Source: JAMQKA01 sp034521835 | GTDB lineage: Bacteria; Bacteroidota; Rhodothermia; Balneolales; Balneolaceae | NCBI GenBank assembly: GCA_034521835.1 | Contig: JAXHMA010000003.1 | Coordinates: 248,001 to 312,000 of the forward strand | Direction of reading: 5' to 3' | DNA: 64,000 nucleotides | Part shown: one piece after another, positions 22,131 through 32,098 of the stretch | Position numbering within the stretch: position 1 is the stretch's first letter | Layout of the letters: each line of letters starts with the position of its first letter | Translations under genes and position numbers: made by a program | Notes under the pieces: generated by a model | Told to the model about the DNA's origin: nothing | Databases searched by the model: none | The model's input: the letters and a program-made list of their open reading frames with translations, nothing else

Positions 22131-22694
22131 TCATTGCCACTTATTTATTCTTTGCTTTCGATCCCGTGTGTAGCCTTCGTGAGCCATCATCTTTCCCATG
22201 TCATCGTAGGCTTCCTTGTCGTCAGGCGCCCAGGTGCCAAGCCCGTCAACATACCGGTTGTACATGCAAAAAGCTGCTGCTATTAGTACCGTGTCGTGGA
22301 TTTCCTGATCATTGGCACCAGCCTCTCTGGCTTTTTCGATATCTTCGGGCTGGACTTCGCGGCCGCTCTTCTGCACTTTCTTGGCGATATCGAGCAGGGC
22401 ACGAAGTTTGTGCGTAATATCGGTTGCCTCCAGGTTGTTTTTAATGTCATCTATCAGCGATAGATCCCCATCAAAATGATGCGCTGCGGAAGCCCCGTGT
22501 GAGGTGTGGCAAAAGTGGCATTCATTCTGGTAAGAAACATACGAAGCTATTATCTCACGTTCCCCGCTGGAAAGTGAAGAAGGTCCCCTAAGCAAAATTT
22601 CCGCCAGTTCACATAATGGTTCTGCTGTTTCAGGACGAAAGTCAAATAATCCAACAATTCCCGGTTTATCACTTTTTATATCTATATAAGCCAT
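22131..22694 (-). CDS. AhpD/carboxymuconolactone decarboxylase-like peroxidase-related protein
   Basis: This 187-residue alpha-helical protein of the CMD/AhpD superfamily has the redox signature ExxxCxxCHxxH (QNECHFCHTSHGASA), which in AhpD supports thiol-based hydroperoxide reduction. The second half (RALLDIAKKVQKSGREV, then IHDTVLIAAAFCMYNRYVDG) matches the uncharacterised peroxidase-related subfamily. The ATG at 22692-22694 is preferred over the TTG at 22700. The gene is intact, on the minus strand and 115 bp from the lysine aminotransferase gene, which is transcribed in the same direction towards it. A role in oxidative stress is likely, but the physiological reductant is unknown. Confidence 0.85.
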   Translation of the reverse strand: MAYIDIKSDKPGIVGLFDFRPETAEPLCELAEILLRGPSSLSSGEREIIASYVSYQNECHFCHTSHGASAAHHFDGDLSLIDDIKNNLEATDITHKLRALLDIAKKVQKSGREVQPEDIEKAREAGANDQEIHDTVLIAAAFCMYNRYVDGLGTWAPDDKEAYDDMGKMMAHEGYTRDRKQRINKWQ

Positions 22695-22808
22695 AGTCAA
22701 ACCCTTCTATTTTTTTAAAGTCCCAATTTTGTACTATTTAATTTTAATTAGCTTTAGATGCAACTGGATTCATTGATGTGGTTAGAGCGGTTGCTTACTG
22801 CTGTGTTT

Positions 22809-24167
22809 TCAGGATGTACGTCCATTGGTCGTGGAGTGTTGGTCGAGCACAGATTGCAGTGATTTTTCGATAATATTAATTCCTTCATCAATATGCTGTT
22901 TTTGAACGGTAAGCGGGGGACGGAATCGGATGGTACGCTCTCCACAGCCAAGGATGAGTAGCTTGTTTTCAAGGCACTTCTTTTTAAGGGCATTTCGGAG
23001 TTCTCTACTTGGCAGATCGATGGCACAAAACAGACCTTTGCCCCGTGGATTGGTAACCGCATCGTACCGTTCACCCAGGTTGATGATCTGCTTTTGAAGA
23101 TACGCACCCACGGTAGCGGCATTCTGCACCAGGTTCTCCTCTTCAATAACCTCCAGGATACGCCCAAATCGTACCATGTCCACCAAGTTACCCCCCCACG
23201 TGGAATTGATGCGGGAGGAAACATTGAACACATTGTTTTCAACTTCGTCTACCCGCCGGCTGGCCAGGATACCACAAACCTGGGCTTTCTTGCCAAAAGC
23301 TAAAATATCGGGCTTAACATAATGCTCATGAGCCCAAAATTTGCCCGTCATGGCAACACCGGTTTGTACTTCATCATAAATCAGCAGGGCTTCATGCTTG
23401 TCCGCTAATAGCCGGAGCTGCTTATGGAAATCATGCCGGAAATGATTGTCGCCGCCCTCGCCCTGGATAGGTTCAAGGATGATACAGGCTATTTCATCAG
23501 GATATCGCTCAAAAAAATCTTCTGCCTGGGCGATCGCTTTTTGCTCTTGAGCCTCGGTTTGAGCTATTCGTTCAGGCGTTTCCGGGTAGCTCATTACCGG
23601 GTTGATCACCCGGGGCCAGTCGAATTTCGGGAAATATTTTGTTTTTGTGGGATCGGTGTTTGTGAGAGACATCGTATAGCCGGTGCGACCGTGAAAAGCG
23701 TTCTCAAAATGGAGTACCTTATGACCCTTTTCCTCATCATATCCCTTTTCAAAATTCTTCTGAACTTTCCAGTCGAAAGCTACTTTCAGAGCATTTTCCA
23801 CGGCTAAAGCACCACCGGAAATAAAGAAGGTGTGCGGCAGATATTCAGGGATACCTACGCGATCAAAAATATCTACGAATTCAGCCATCTCTTCAGTATA
23901 TACATCGGAGTTGGAGGGTTTGTTTACGGCCGTTTTCCCGAGCTTTTGAATAAACGCATCATTTGCCATCCTTGGATGATTCATACCCAGTGGATTGGAG
24001 GCAAAAAAGCTGAAGAAATCTAGGTATCGGTCGTTGTCTTTGGCATCGTGGATATACAAGCCCTCGCTTTTTTCCAGATCAAGGACCATCTCGTAACCGT
24101 CGGCAAGGAGATGTTTTTTAAGAATTTGATGAACCTTTTGAGGGGTAACTTGTGTATCTACAAACAT
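22809..24167 (-). CDS. lat: L-lysine 6-transaminase (lysine epsilon-aminotransferase)
   Basis: This 452-residue class III PLP aminotransferase is intact in one frame. Characteristic segments are DFFSFFASNPLGMNHPRM, FFISGGALAVENALKVAFDW, FHGRTGYTMSLTNTDPTKT, ACIILEPIQGEGGDNHF, LLIYDEVQTGVAMTGKFWA and the PLP lysine in DILAFGKKAQVCG. The pattern DPTKTKYFPKFDWPR is that of lysine 6-transaminases rather than ornithine or acetylornithine enzymes. The enzyme transfers the epsilon amino group of lysine to 2-oxoglutarate, giving a semialdehyde that cyclises. This is a route of lysine breakdown or of compatible-solute/pipecolate synthesis. It lies just before the tRNA at which the genomic island is inserted. 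Confidence 0.9.
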   Translation of the reverse strand: MFVDTQVTPQKVHQILKKHLLADGYEMVLDLEKSEGLYIHDAKDNDRYLDFFSFFASNPLGMNHPRMANDAFIQKLGKTAVNKPSNSDVYTEEMAEFVDIFDRVGIPEYLPHTFFISGGALAVENALKVAFDWKVQKNFEKGYDEEKGHKVLHFENAFHGRTGYTMSLTNTDPTKTKYFPKFDWPRVINPVMSYPETPERIAQTEAQEQKAIAQAEDFFERYPDEIACIILEPIQGEGGDNHFRHDFHKQLRLLADKHEALLIYDEVQTGVAMTGKFWAHEHYVKPDILAFGKKAQVCGILASRRVDEVENNVFNVSSRINSTWGGNLVDMVRFGRILEVIEEENLVQNAATVGAYLQKQIINLGERYDAVTNPRGKGLFCAIDLPSRELRNALKKKCLENKLLILGCGERTIRFRPPLTVQKQHIDEGINIIEKSLQSVLDQHSTTNGRTS

Positions 24168-24307
24168 AAATAGTTATTCCAAGATTAAGTGTTGTGTAAT
24201 ACCTGTTTATACGACGAAAAGGTGAAAAAGGATAGAAAAATTCCCGGAAGGAAATTCAATTTACTATTGACAATGACGCAAGTCAAACGTATAATTGGTG
24301 ACTTCAT

Positions 24308-24380
<73 letters not shown>

Positions 24381-24388
24381 CTATCTAT

Positions 24389-24430
24389 AAGCCCTAAGTT
24401 ATTGCAGAACAATAATTTAGGGCTTTTTTA
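24389..24430 (+). terminator. Rho-independent terminator after tRNA-fMet
   Basis: AAGCCCTAA at 24389-24397 pairs with TTAGGGCTT at 24417-24425 and is followed by a T-run. It ends the tRNA transcript just inside the island. Confidence 0.8.
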
Positions 24431-24437
24431 TTTTAGA

Positions 24438-24640
24438 TTGGTACAACATAGGTAAAACAAAATAATAATTTACTTCACTTTTACTATTTATACCTATAAC
24501 GCATAACTTGATTTTGCTACCTGACGGCTAGTGTTTCCAATTGGAAGTAAATAATCGTTCAGTCCCAGGGCACTGAAACCCTTGTAAGATCTTGGCTTGC
24601 AAGGGTTTTCTATTTTTGGTACAAAAATAGGTGCAAACAA
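24438..24640 (+). repeat. Two imperfect direct repeats near the left island end
   Basis: TTGGTACAACATAGGT at 24438-24453 (continuing AAAACAA) and TTGGTACAAAAATAGGT at 24616-24632 (continuing GCAAACAA) are near-identical and in the same orientation, 178 bases apart. Their place next to the att repeat suggests arm-type binding sites for an integrase, but this is an inference. Confidence 0.4.
24576..24616 (+). terminator. Terminator-like hairpin without an upstream gene
   Basis: AAACCCTTG (24576-24584) and CAAGGGTTT (24600-24608) form a perfect 9-bp stem followed by TCTATTTTT. No gene precedes it, so it may be a leftover of a lost gene or part of the recombination site. Confidence 0.55.
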
Positions 24641-25256
24641 TTAGTAGTTTTTTCTTTTTTTCCTTTCTTTTTCTTTGAATAGAATATTAACCTGAATATT
24701 CAAGGGATACCTAATTTCCAAGAAAACCAGGCTTTTCACTTTAACCAAAAGTATTACAGCTTTTCTTTTAAATATTTAAAAATAAGATTATGAAAGAGTT
24801 AGTTATTCAAAGCCTTGAAGTTTCCGGCTCTCCTTTTTTCAAAAATTTCAGGTTGGACTTCTCAGAATCACTCAATTGCATTATGGGTGGTAGGGGAACA
24901 GGTAAAACAACGATTGTAGAATTCATTAAAGCCTGTGTAAGAAAAAATGTTGAAAGCGATTCTTACTCATACTCACTATTAAAAAACAACTTAGGAGATG
25001 GGTCCATAACACTAAGGCTCGAAAATTCAGAAGGAGTTAAATATAAAATTGAAAAGCTATTAGATGAAAAACCTCAAATTTATCGTGAGGGTGTTATTAA
25101 GGATATCGAGGAAGTAATAGGATTGGTAAACCTAGACATTTATGAAACAAACAAAATAGAAAAAATAGGCAGGGAGCCAATTGATCGATTAAAGTTAATT
25201 GACAAGAAGGAATTAAAAAAAATACAAGATGAAAAAAACAAGATTTATAACTATCA

Positions 25257-26955
25257 CCTGAATCCGTGAGTTAAGGAATATAACCTACGTTCTTTGCTTT
25301 ACTGATTCGATTGTGAGCTGGTATTAGCAGCCAACCTGCCAATCAGCTGTGGAAGAAGCACTTTTGGAGCTGCCAATTACTCTCCTCTGGCTGTAGTTTG
25401 TTTGTTAGAGCTACGACAGGCATGCCGTCCTTGCGGGGACAGGACAGACGGGCCAATACGTGCTTGCCGGGGTGCCCGCCCGGGCCGGCTACGGGGCGCG
25501 GGCCAGCCCTAAGGCCACATCGGCCCAGCCGTGGCCTTCGAAGATCCGCAGGATCTGCCGGCGGGCATGCCGGACCAGGCGTCCGGCCATGTAGATCAGG
25601 CTGTTGAGCACCGTGCGCAGCCGCAGGCGAGCCGATTCGGCCTTCCGCCCCGGCACCTGCCCGGTGGCCAGCATCTGCTGGCCCAGCAGCCGCAGAATGT
25701 TGTAGGTGATCATCCCCAGATCCAGAATATGCTGGTTGGTCTGAAATTTCCCGAAGGCAGCCGCTCCAAGGTCCAGATCGGTCTTGAGTTCGCTGTGGAA
25801 CTGCTCACTGGTCCCGCGCTGCTGGTAAAAAGCCTGGATATCTTCGGGGGCCCAGTCCAGGGACGTCCAGTATGCCTCAATGCTAATCTCGGGTTCCATC
25901 AACAGCTGGCCATCGGAGTCGGCAAAACGCTTGGTGGCCCGCCAGACCACCCGCACGGAGAATTCGCGGGCCCCGCCGGAATCGGTCTCGACCGAGACCG
26001 TCTCGGTGGTCTCTCCATACCAGGCGCGGGCCCCGCGATCCAGCTGGTCCGGCACCTCGGGTTGCCGGCGGGCTTCGGCCAGCCACTCGGCCGGATCCTG
26101 CCGGCGCAGGTTACCCTTAACGAGGAAGTCGGGTATCAGAAGTCTCAGAGAACAACAGCAGGTTCTCGGCCGCATCGTGGCCGGCGTCGGTGACCACCAG
26201 CCGGGGCGTATCTTTGGGGGCCACCGCTTTGGCCCGCTTCAGAGTTTGGGCCAGCCATTCGGCCGTGCCCTCACAGTTGCAGTGGGCAGAGCCCTCCCGC
26301 AACTCGTTGTTCAGGATAAACCCGTGTGGGCCGGCGTAGGCAACGATCGGGGCATACCCGTCAAACTTCTTGTAGGTACAGCTGACGCCCTCTTTGTGGG
26401 AGCCGGAATTATCCATCGGAGTCACATCGATGTTGACCGGCAGATACTGCCGGCCGTGATGGAAGCTGACAAGCAGCTCGCCCTGACCGGCCAACAGGCG
26501 CGTGGCGAGGTCCCGGAAGGCGTCTCCGGCTTCCTCGGGCATCCCCTGAATGCGCTGGCGCAGAATCTCCGGGGAGGGCAATTTTTCCACTCCCAAGGCT
26601 TCAGGAAAGAAGCGGTCGCCAGCGAACTCCGCGGCCGCATCAAAGTGGGGCTTGCCCACGCAGATCAGGCCAATCATCGTCCGGGCAATATCGCCATCTG
26701 AGATCCGGCCCCGGCGGCGCTGGTGGGGATCAGGCTGGCCAGGTGCCGGTCGAATTTGGGATCATCCAGCTGCTGGCCCACAAAGGCCAGCCCGGCCGTG
26801 GAGGTGAGCGGCGTGGAGGTCAGTTCAATCTCGAAATCCATGAATTTGGTGGTTATATTTCGGGTTTCACCTGACAGGTGAAGATAACAATTTGGCTAAC
26901 CCATTGGAAGTAATGAAGTTATAAGAATTACACGTGTTTTACTCACGGATTAAGG
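25257..26955. mobile_element. IS1380-like insertion sequence, copy 1
   Basis: The element is 1699 bp with terminal inverted repeats CCTGAATCCGTGAGT (left) and, on the other strand, CCTTAATCCGTGAGT (right). It is flanked by a 5-bp target duplication TATCA (25252-25256 and 26956-26960). It is GC-rich in an AT-rich island. It carries one minus-strand transposase gene and interrupts the ATPase coding region. Confidence 0.9.
25299..26841 (-). CDS. IS1380-family transposase, copy 1, frameshifted
   Basis: This is a DDE transposase of about 510 residues when repaired. It starts MDFEIELTSTPLTS at 26841. The blocks DGDIARTMIGLICVGKPHFD, NIDVTPMDNSGSHKEGVS (first Asp), RLVVTDAGHDAAENLLLF (second Asp) and FYQQRGTSEQFHSELKTDL (Glu) match the IS1380 pattern. 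Frame breaks lie near 26730 (one G fewer than copy 2), 26140 (one G more than copy 2) and 25490. At the first two sites copy 2 is in frame, so the copies repair each other and the breaks look like consensus errors. By analogy with copy 2, the product ends at 25299. Confidence 0.85.
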
Positions 26956-27972
26956 TATCAGCTAAAACTCGATAACAATGCTAATAAAATTAGAGAAATC
27001 AAACACCAAATAAATTTAAAAGAGGAGCAACTACGTGATTTTGGTGATATTAAAGAACAACTAAAGAAACACGTCGAAAATAAGCCTGAAAGTCTTGAAG
27101 ATTCAGAAAAGAAGGAGTTTGAGAATGCAGATGAAAAACAGAAAATTCGCAGCTCTGAATCTAGAATAATTGAAAACATTGAAAAACTTATTTCTCAAAT
27201 TTTAGACGATGCTAATAGGCTAGAGACAAACCTAAATTCGCACGAAATAGAAAATGCTTATGAAAGTCTGGTTAATAGAGATTTGTTTGAGCAAATAATA
27301 AATGAGTTGGATTCGATGAAATCAGCAGTCTCATCAAGTATAAATGAAATTCATAATGTAATTCATGAATTTGAGATTTCAATTGCTGACCAAAAACAAC
27401 AAATAAATCAACGACATAATGAACAAGAAGCCAAATTCATTGAACTTAGAAAAAAATTTGAAAAGCATAGCGCTTACTTAAATAAATACAATCAACTCAC
27501 AAGTAGATTAGAAGAGAAAAGACTTATCAATTCTGAGCTTGAAAAGCTTAAAGAGAAATTGTCAAAATTATCAAAAAGTAGAGACCAAATTGCCAATGAG
27601 TATTCTGAACTAAAAGAAAAAATATTCAATTTACGGCTAGAAATTATCAATGAATTAAATGAAAAATTTGATAATGAAATTGTAATTCAGCTCAGCTTTG
27701 GTGGTATTAAGACTAAATTTGAAAAATTACTAAGAAGGGGACTTAAGGGATCTGGTATTCATTATAATGTTTTAGTCCCGGAAATAGCTACCTCTTTGAC
27801 TCCCAGAAAATTTGCAAAGGCTATTCATTCAGATGATCTAAGTGTTTTAAGACAAATCCGAAATATAGATGAGAGTCGATCGGCAACTATTGCTGATTCA
27901 TTCAGAGAATCTGAAGAGTTATACGAAATTGAGAAATTATATTTACCCGACAGACCAGATTTTTTACTAAGA

Positions 27973-29675
27973 CCTGAATCCGTGAGTTAAGGAATATAAC
28001 CTACGTTCTTTGCTTTACTGATTCGATTGTGAGCTGGTATTAGCAGCCAACCTGCCAATCAGCTGTGGAAGAAGCACTTTTGGAGCTGCCATCACCTCTC
28101 CTCTGGCTGTAGTTTGTTTGCTTAGAGCTACGACAGGCATGCCGTCCTTGCGGGGACAGGACAGACGGGCCAATACGTGCTTGCCGGGGCGCCGCGCCCG
28201 GGCCGGGCTAGCGGCGCGGGCCAGCCCTAAGGCCACATCGGCCCAGCCGTGGCCTTCGAAGATCCGCAGGATCTGCCGGCGGGCACTGCGCGGACCAGGC
28301 GTCCGGCCATGTAGATCAGGCTGTTGAGCACCGTGCGCAGCCGCAGGCGAGCCGATTCGGCCTTCCGCCCGGCACCTGCCCGGTGGCCAGCATCTGCTGG
28401 CCCAGCAGCCGCAGAATGTTGTAGGTGATCATCCCCAGATCCAGGATATGCTGGTTGGTCTGAAATTTCCCCGAAGGCAGCCGCTACAGGTCCAGATCGG
28501 TCTTGAGTTCGCTGTGGAACTGTTCACTGGTCCCGCGCTGCTGGTAAAAGCTCTGCACGTCTTCGGGGGCCCAGTCCAGGGACGTCCAGTATGCCTCAAT
28601 GCTAATCTCGGGTTCCATCAACAGCTGGCCATCGGAGTCGGCAAAACGCTTGGTGGCCCGCCAGACCACCCGCAGGAGAATTCGGCGGGCCCCGCCGCGA
28701 ATCGGTCTCGACCGACCGTCTCGGTGCGTCTCTCCATACCAGGCGCGGGCCCCGCGATCCAGCTGGTCCGGGGGCTCGGTTTGCCGGCTGGGCTTCGGCC
28801 AGCCACTCGGCCGGATCCTGCCGGCGCAGGTTACCCTTAACGAGGAAGTCGGTATCAGAAGTCTCAGAGAACAACAGCAGGTTCTCGGCCGCATCGTGGC
28901 CGGCGTCGGTGACCACCAGCCGGGGCGTATCTTCGGGGCCACCGCTTCGGCCCGCTTCAGGTTTGGGCCAGCCATTCGGCCGTGCCCTCACAGTTGCAGT
29001 GGGCAGAGCCCTCCCGCAACTCGTTGTTCAGGAGTAAACCCGTGTGGGCCGGCGTAGGCAACGATCGGGGCATACCCGTCAAACTTCTTGTAGGTACAGC
29101 TGACGCCCTCTTTGTGGGAGCCGGAATTATCCATCGGAGTCACATCGATGTTGACCGGCATGCAGACTGCCGGCCGTGATGGAAGCTGACAAGCAGCTCG
29201 CCCTGACCGGCCAACAGGCGCGTGGCGAGGTCCCGGAAGGCGTCTCCGGCTTCCTCGGGCATCCCCTGGATGCGCTGGCGCAGAATCTCCGGGGAGGGCA
29301 ATTTTCCACTCCCAAGGCTTCAGGAAAGAAGCGGTCGCCAGCGAACTCCGCGGCCGCATCAAAGTGGGGCTTGCCCACGCAGATCAGGCCAATCATCGTC
29401 CGGGCAATATCGCCATCTGAGATCCGGCCCCGGCGGCGCTGGTGGGGGATCAGGCTGGCCAGGTGCCGGTCGAATTTGGGATCATCCAGCTGCTGGCCCA
29501 CAAAGGCCAGCCCGGCCGTGGAGGTGAGCGGCGTGGAGGTCAGTTCAATCTCGAAATCCATGAATTTGGTGGTTATATTTCGGGTTTCACCTGACAGGTG
29601 AAGATAACAATTTGGCTAACCCATTGGAAGTAATGAAGTTATAAGAATTACACGTGTTTTACTCACGGATTAAGG
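27973..29675. mobile_element. IS1380-like insertion sequence, copy 2
   Basis: The element is 1703 bp, nearly identical to copy 1 and in the same orientation, with the same terminal inverted repeats. The target duplication is TAAGA (27968-27972 and 29676-29680). It interrupts the same ATPase gene 1.0 kb further on. The two copies differ mostly by single-base indels in G/C runs. Confidence 0.9.
28015..29561 (-). CDS. IS1380-family transposase, copy 2, frameshifted
   Basis: This is the second copy of the transposase at 25299-26841. The start at 29561 and the first ~110 residues are in frame through DGDIARTMIGLICVGK. Several breaks follow (near 29300, 29165, 29030, 28950, 28780, 28680, 28480, 28380 and 28280). 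The last frame runs to a stop at 28015 (LPQLIGRLAANTSSQSNQ) and so shows the true C-terminus of the protein. The number of small indels is higher than in copy 1, which suggests poor consensus in a repeat rather than old decay. Confidence 0.8.
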
Positions 29676-30037
29676 TAAGAGTTAATAAAGAGGAAGGAAA
29701 TGAACCTGAGCAATACAAAAATTCTGAGCAACTCTCAATGGGTCAACGTTGCACAACAGTTCTGCCAATCATATTTGCGGTTTCAGAAAATCCTCTAATT
29801 ATCGATCAACCTGAAGATAATTTAGACAATGAATATATATCTGACACAATTCGGGAAATTATAAAGGAACAAAAAGAAAACAGACAACTAATTTTTGTAA
29901 CTCACAATCCCAATATTCCTGTTTTATCTAATGCTGAATATAATGTTTTCTTCAAGTTTGAAAATGAACTTGCTACATTTTGGTGGACACCCAGTTAAGC
30001 CATAGATTGTCGCCGCAATTTATGACAACTAACAATT

Positions 30038-30335
30038 ATGAGTAAAAGACGAACCTACAGCAAAGAATATCAAACTGGACGTAATCCAGCAAAGTTACCA
30101 GCGGGACAATATCCGGGAGCTGGCCGATGAGCTAGGTATTAACCCTGGCCTTATCTATGCTTGGCGCTCCGAGTATAAAAAGAAACCCCAGCAATCCTTT
30201 CCGGGCAAAGGTATTCCCAGCCGGACTGCCGAAGAGAACCAGCTGGCCGAGTTGAAGAAAGAACTGGCTGACGTACGTATGGAGCGGGATATCTTAAAAA
30301 AGGCGATGGGCATCTTTACCAAGAAAAACGGATAA
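30038..30335 (+). CDS. IS3-family transposase OrfA, one frameshift
   Basis: This helix-turn-helix DNA-binding subunit of an IS3 transposase has about 98 residues. It begins MSKRRTYSKEY, breaks near base 30075, and continues KLDVIQQSYQRDNIRELADE, then LGINPGLIYAWRSEYKKK. It ends in a leucine-zipper-like helix (ELKKELADVRMERDILKKAM) at TAA 30333-30335. OrfB starts 12 bp downstream. In intact elements a programmed frameshift fuses the two products. Here the break near 30075 lies too early for that and looks like an indel. Confidence 0.8.
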
Positions 30336-30346
30336 TTTTCCAGTTT

Positions 30347-31224
30347 ATGGCTGAACACAGACACATATTTCCCATTGTGAAGATGTCCGAGGTATTCGAT
30401 GTAAGCAGAAGCGGCTATTATAGCTGGATGAGTCGCGAGCCCTCCGATCGCGCCAAAGAAAACCAGCGCCTCTGACGAGACAAATTAAACAGATCTGGCT
30501 GAAGTCGGGGAAGACCTATGGCAGTCCTCGCATTCACCAGCAACTGCTTCGAGAAGGAGAGACAGCTCAGTCGACCGGAGGGTAGCTCGGCTGATGAGAA
30601 AAGAAGGCATACAAAGCCAGATTCGCCCCAAATGGGTAACTACCACAGATTCCAGGCACACCCTGCCTGTGGCCCCGAACCGGCTGGACCAAGATTTTTC
30701 GGCCGGCCGATTGGGTCAGGTGTGGGTAAGCGACATCACCTATATCCCCAGCAATCAAGGGCTGGCTGTATCTGACGACCATCATGGATCTGGCTGATCG
30801 CCAGATCGTGGGCTGGTCGTTCTCGGAAGGCATGAGCGCCGATGAAACGATTATTCCGGCCTGGAAAGCAGGCCTGTCAAAAGCGGACTATCGACCAGGA
30901 GCTGGTCTTCCATTCTGACCGGGGTATCCAATATGCCTGCAAGGAGTTTAAGGACGTTGCTCAAAGCCCGACCGCTGGTCCGCCAAAGCATGAGCCGCAA
31001 AGGCAACTGCTGGGATAACGCTCCGGCCGAGAGCTTCTTTAAAACCTTTAAAGCAGAACTACCAATAGAACCTAAACACTATAATTACAACAATCTTCGA
31101 GGAGATAATCTTCCAATTTATTGAGATCTGGTATAATCGCCAGCGCTTGCATTCTACGCTGGACTATCGAACACCGGCGGAAATGCAAAATTACTTAACA
31201 CAAAAACAAGAACTGGCTGCATGA
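30347..31224 (+). CDS. IS3-family transposase OrfB (DDE integrase), frameshifted
   Basis: This is an rve-type integrase domain of about 292 residues when repaired. It starts MAEHRHIFPIVKMSEVFDV. The blocks YGSPRIHQQLLREGE, RLGQVWVSDITYIPS (first Asp), HSDRGIQYACKEF (second Asp) and NCWDNAPAESFFKTFK (Glu) give the complete DDE triad. IEIWYNRQRLHSTLDY is the usual C-terminal signature. Frame breaks lie near 30475, 30570, 30765, 30880, 30960 and 31110. It ends at TGA 31222-31224, just inside the right inverted repeat. Confidence 0.85.
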
Positions 31225-31384
31225 TCTGGCTTAACTCCCTGTCCATTTTTTTGTAGCAATTCCAAAATAAAAGTTATATAAGCTCATCTGGAACTGTGGA
31301 TGAAGTCAAGCAAAGTATTATTGATCTATTGGAGGGAGGTAGAGAAGCTTTCGATAGAAGAAGAAAAATATATGGGGGTTTTAA

Positions 31385-32098
31385 TTGAAGAAAGAGGAAA
31401 TCAAAAAACTTAAAGAAACCATAAACAATAAACTTGACCGGTATGCCAACAAAAATGTTGTTAAAGCTGGGGAATTCAGTGATTTACTTAAGAAGATACA
31501 TAACCTAGATTACCGCGACAGAACTAAATTAAGAGAAGAGTATAATAGGATTAACAATGTAGCATTTAAAAAGGGTGTAAAATTAGATGAGTATAATCCT
31601 GCTGTTTATTTCGAAAAGAAGCCTAGTACTAAGAAATCCAAACCAGACTCAACAGATAAAGATGTAATTGAAAAAAAAGTTTCTGTTTTATACGAGAATG
31701 TTGAAGACAGATTCAAATTTTTTCCTAGGCATATATTCCTACTTTTAGAAAATGATGAAGATGAAACTTATAACATCTTACTATTATATAACCATGAAAA
31801 TGAACCTTTCTTTTTAAGGAAAACAAAAAAGGAAATTAAAGCTTCCGGATCTTCTGAGTGCAATGTTTATCAATTGGAAGACTTTATTGATGGAGTTGAA
31901 AGCGGTGAGTTACGAGATAAAAATTATATAGTATTCTTTACTTTCAAAGTAAAATCAAGTCCCCAAACTTACATAGACTATATTTTCTCAATATTGGAAG
32001 GATATTTTAATATTTCTCAAATCAAAATTGGAGACACTGATGAAAATCTTACCTACATAAATCAAATTGATGAAATAAAAAAGAGCTTGAATATCTAA
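31385..32098 (+). CDS. Unknown island protein, middle gene of ATPase/kinase operon
   Basis: This 237-residue protein is intact in one frame and is not recognised. The start is TTG 31385, which overlaps the ATPase stop (TTGA), so translation is probably coupled. No internal Met offers an alternative. Residues 1-65 are predicted helical and strongly charged (IKKLKETINNKLDRYANK, then KLREEYNRINNVAFKKG). This could be a small protein-protein adaptor domain. A lysine/serine-rich linker (EKKPSTKKSKPDS) follows. Residues 100-237 look like a compact alpha/beta domain (FKFFPRHIFLLLENDEDE, NYIVFFTFKVKSSPQTY). The end overlaps the kinase start (TAATG). It has low GC content like the rest of the island. 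It may link the ATPase and the kinase or act as an effector, but there is no direct evidence. Confidence 0.7.
   Translation: MKKEEIKKLKETINNKLDRYANKNVVKAGEFSDLLKKIHNLDYRDRTKLREEYNRINNVAFKKGVKLDEYNPAVYFEKKPSTKKSKPDSTDKDVIEKKVSVLYENVEDRFKFFPRHIFLLLENDEDETYNILLLYNHENEPFFLRKTKKEIKASGSSECNVYQLEDFIDGVESGELRDKNYIVFFTFKVKSSPQTYIDYIFSILEGYFNISQIKIGDTDENLTYINQIDEIKKSLNI

Larger units (their letters stand above)
24431..24789. other. Non-coding left end of the island
   Basis: No gene is visible here. The region holds the direct repeats, two adjacent hairpins (TTCAGT 24558-24563 with ACTGAA 24572-24577, then the terminator-like stem) and an AT-rich stretch before the ATPase gene that probably contains its promoter. 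Confidence 0.5.
29984..31245. mobile_element. IS3-family insertion sequence
   Basis: The element is 1262 bp with terminal inverted repeats TGGACACCCAGTTAAGCCA (left) and, on the other strand, TGGACAGGGAGTTAAGCCA (right). It has the two-gene orfA/orfB layout of the IS3 family. It is inserted near the 3' end of the ATPase gene. I see no clean target duplication: the left flank ends TTTTGG and the right flank starts TTTTTTTG. Confidence 0.88.
24790..31388 (+). pseudogene. Coiled-coil ABC/SMC-like ATPase, interrupted by three insertion sequences
   Basis: Four coding pieces (24790-25256, 26961-27972, 29681-29983, 31246-31388) make one ATPase of about 640 residues. Piece 1 has Walker A GGRGTGKTT at about residue 36. 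The middle is a long charged coiled coil (residues ~150-430), interrupted by a segment with FARKA-like SLTPRKFAKAIHSDDLSV. The third piece has the ABC signature QLSMGQR, Walker B LIIDQPEDNLDNE and the H-loop FVTHNPNIPVLSNAE. The last piece ends GTVDEVKQSIIDLLEGG and FDRRRKIYGGF. Removing each IS1380-like element and one 5-bp duplication (TATCA, TAAGA) rejoins the frame exactly. The join at the IS3-like element is less clear. The architecture resembles the ATPase half of TrlF-like and other SMC-like conflict ATPases, without a PHP domain. The stop overlaps the next gene's start, so the three genes form an operon. Confidence 0.8.

Noticed and set aside
25531..26701. Long + strand ORFs inside the IS1380-like element
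   Set aside because: They are antisense to the transposase, open only because of high GC; the DDE motifs are on the minus strand.
30335..30347. Programmed ribosomal frameshift between IS3 orfA and orfB
   Set aside because: IS3 elements use this, but the extra breaks in both genes make it impossible to tell a slippery site from sequence errors here.
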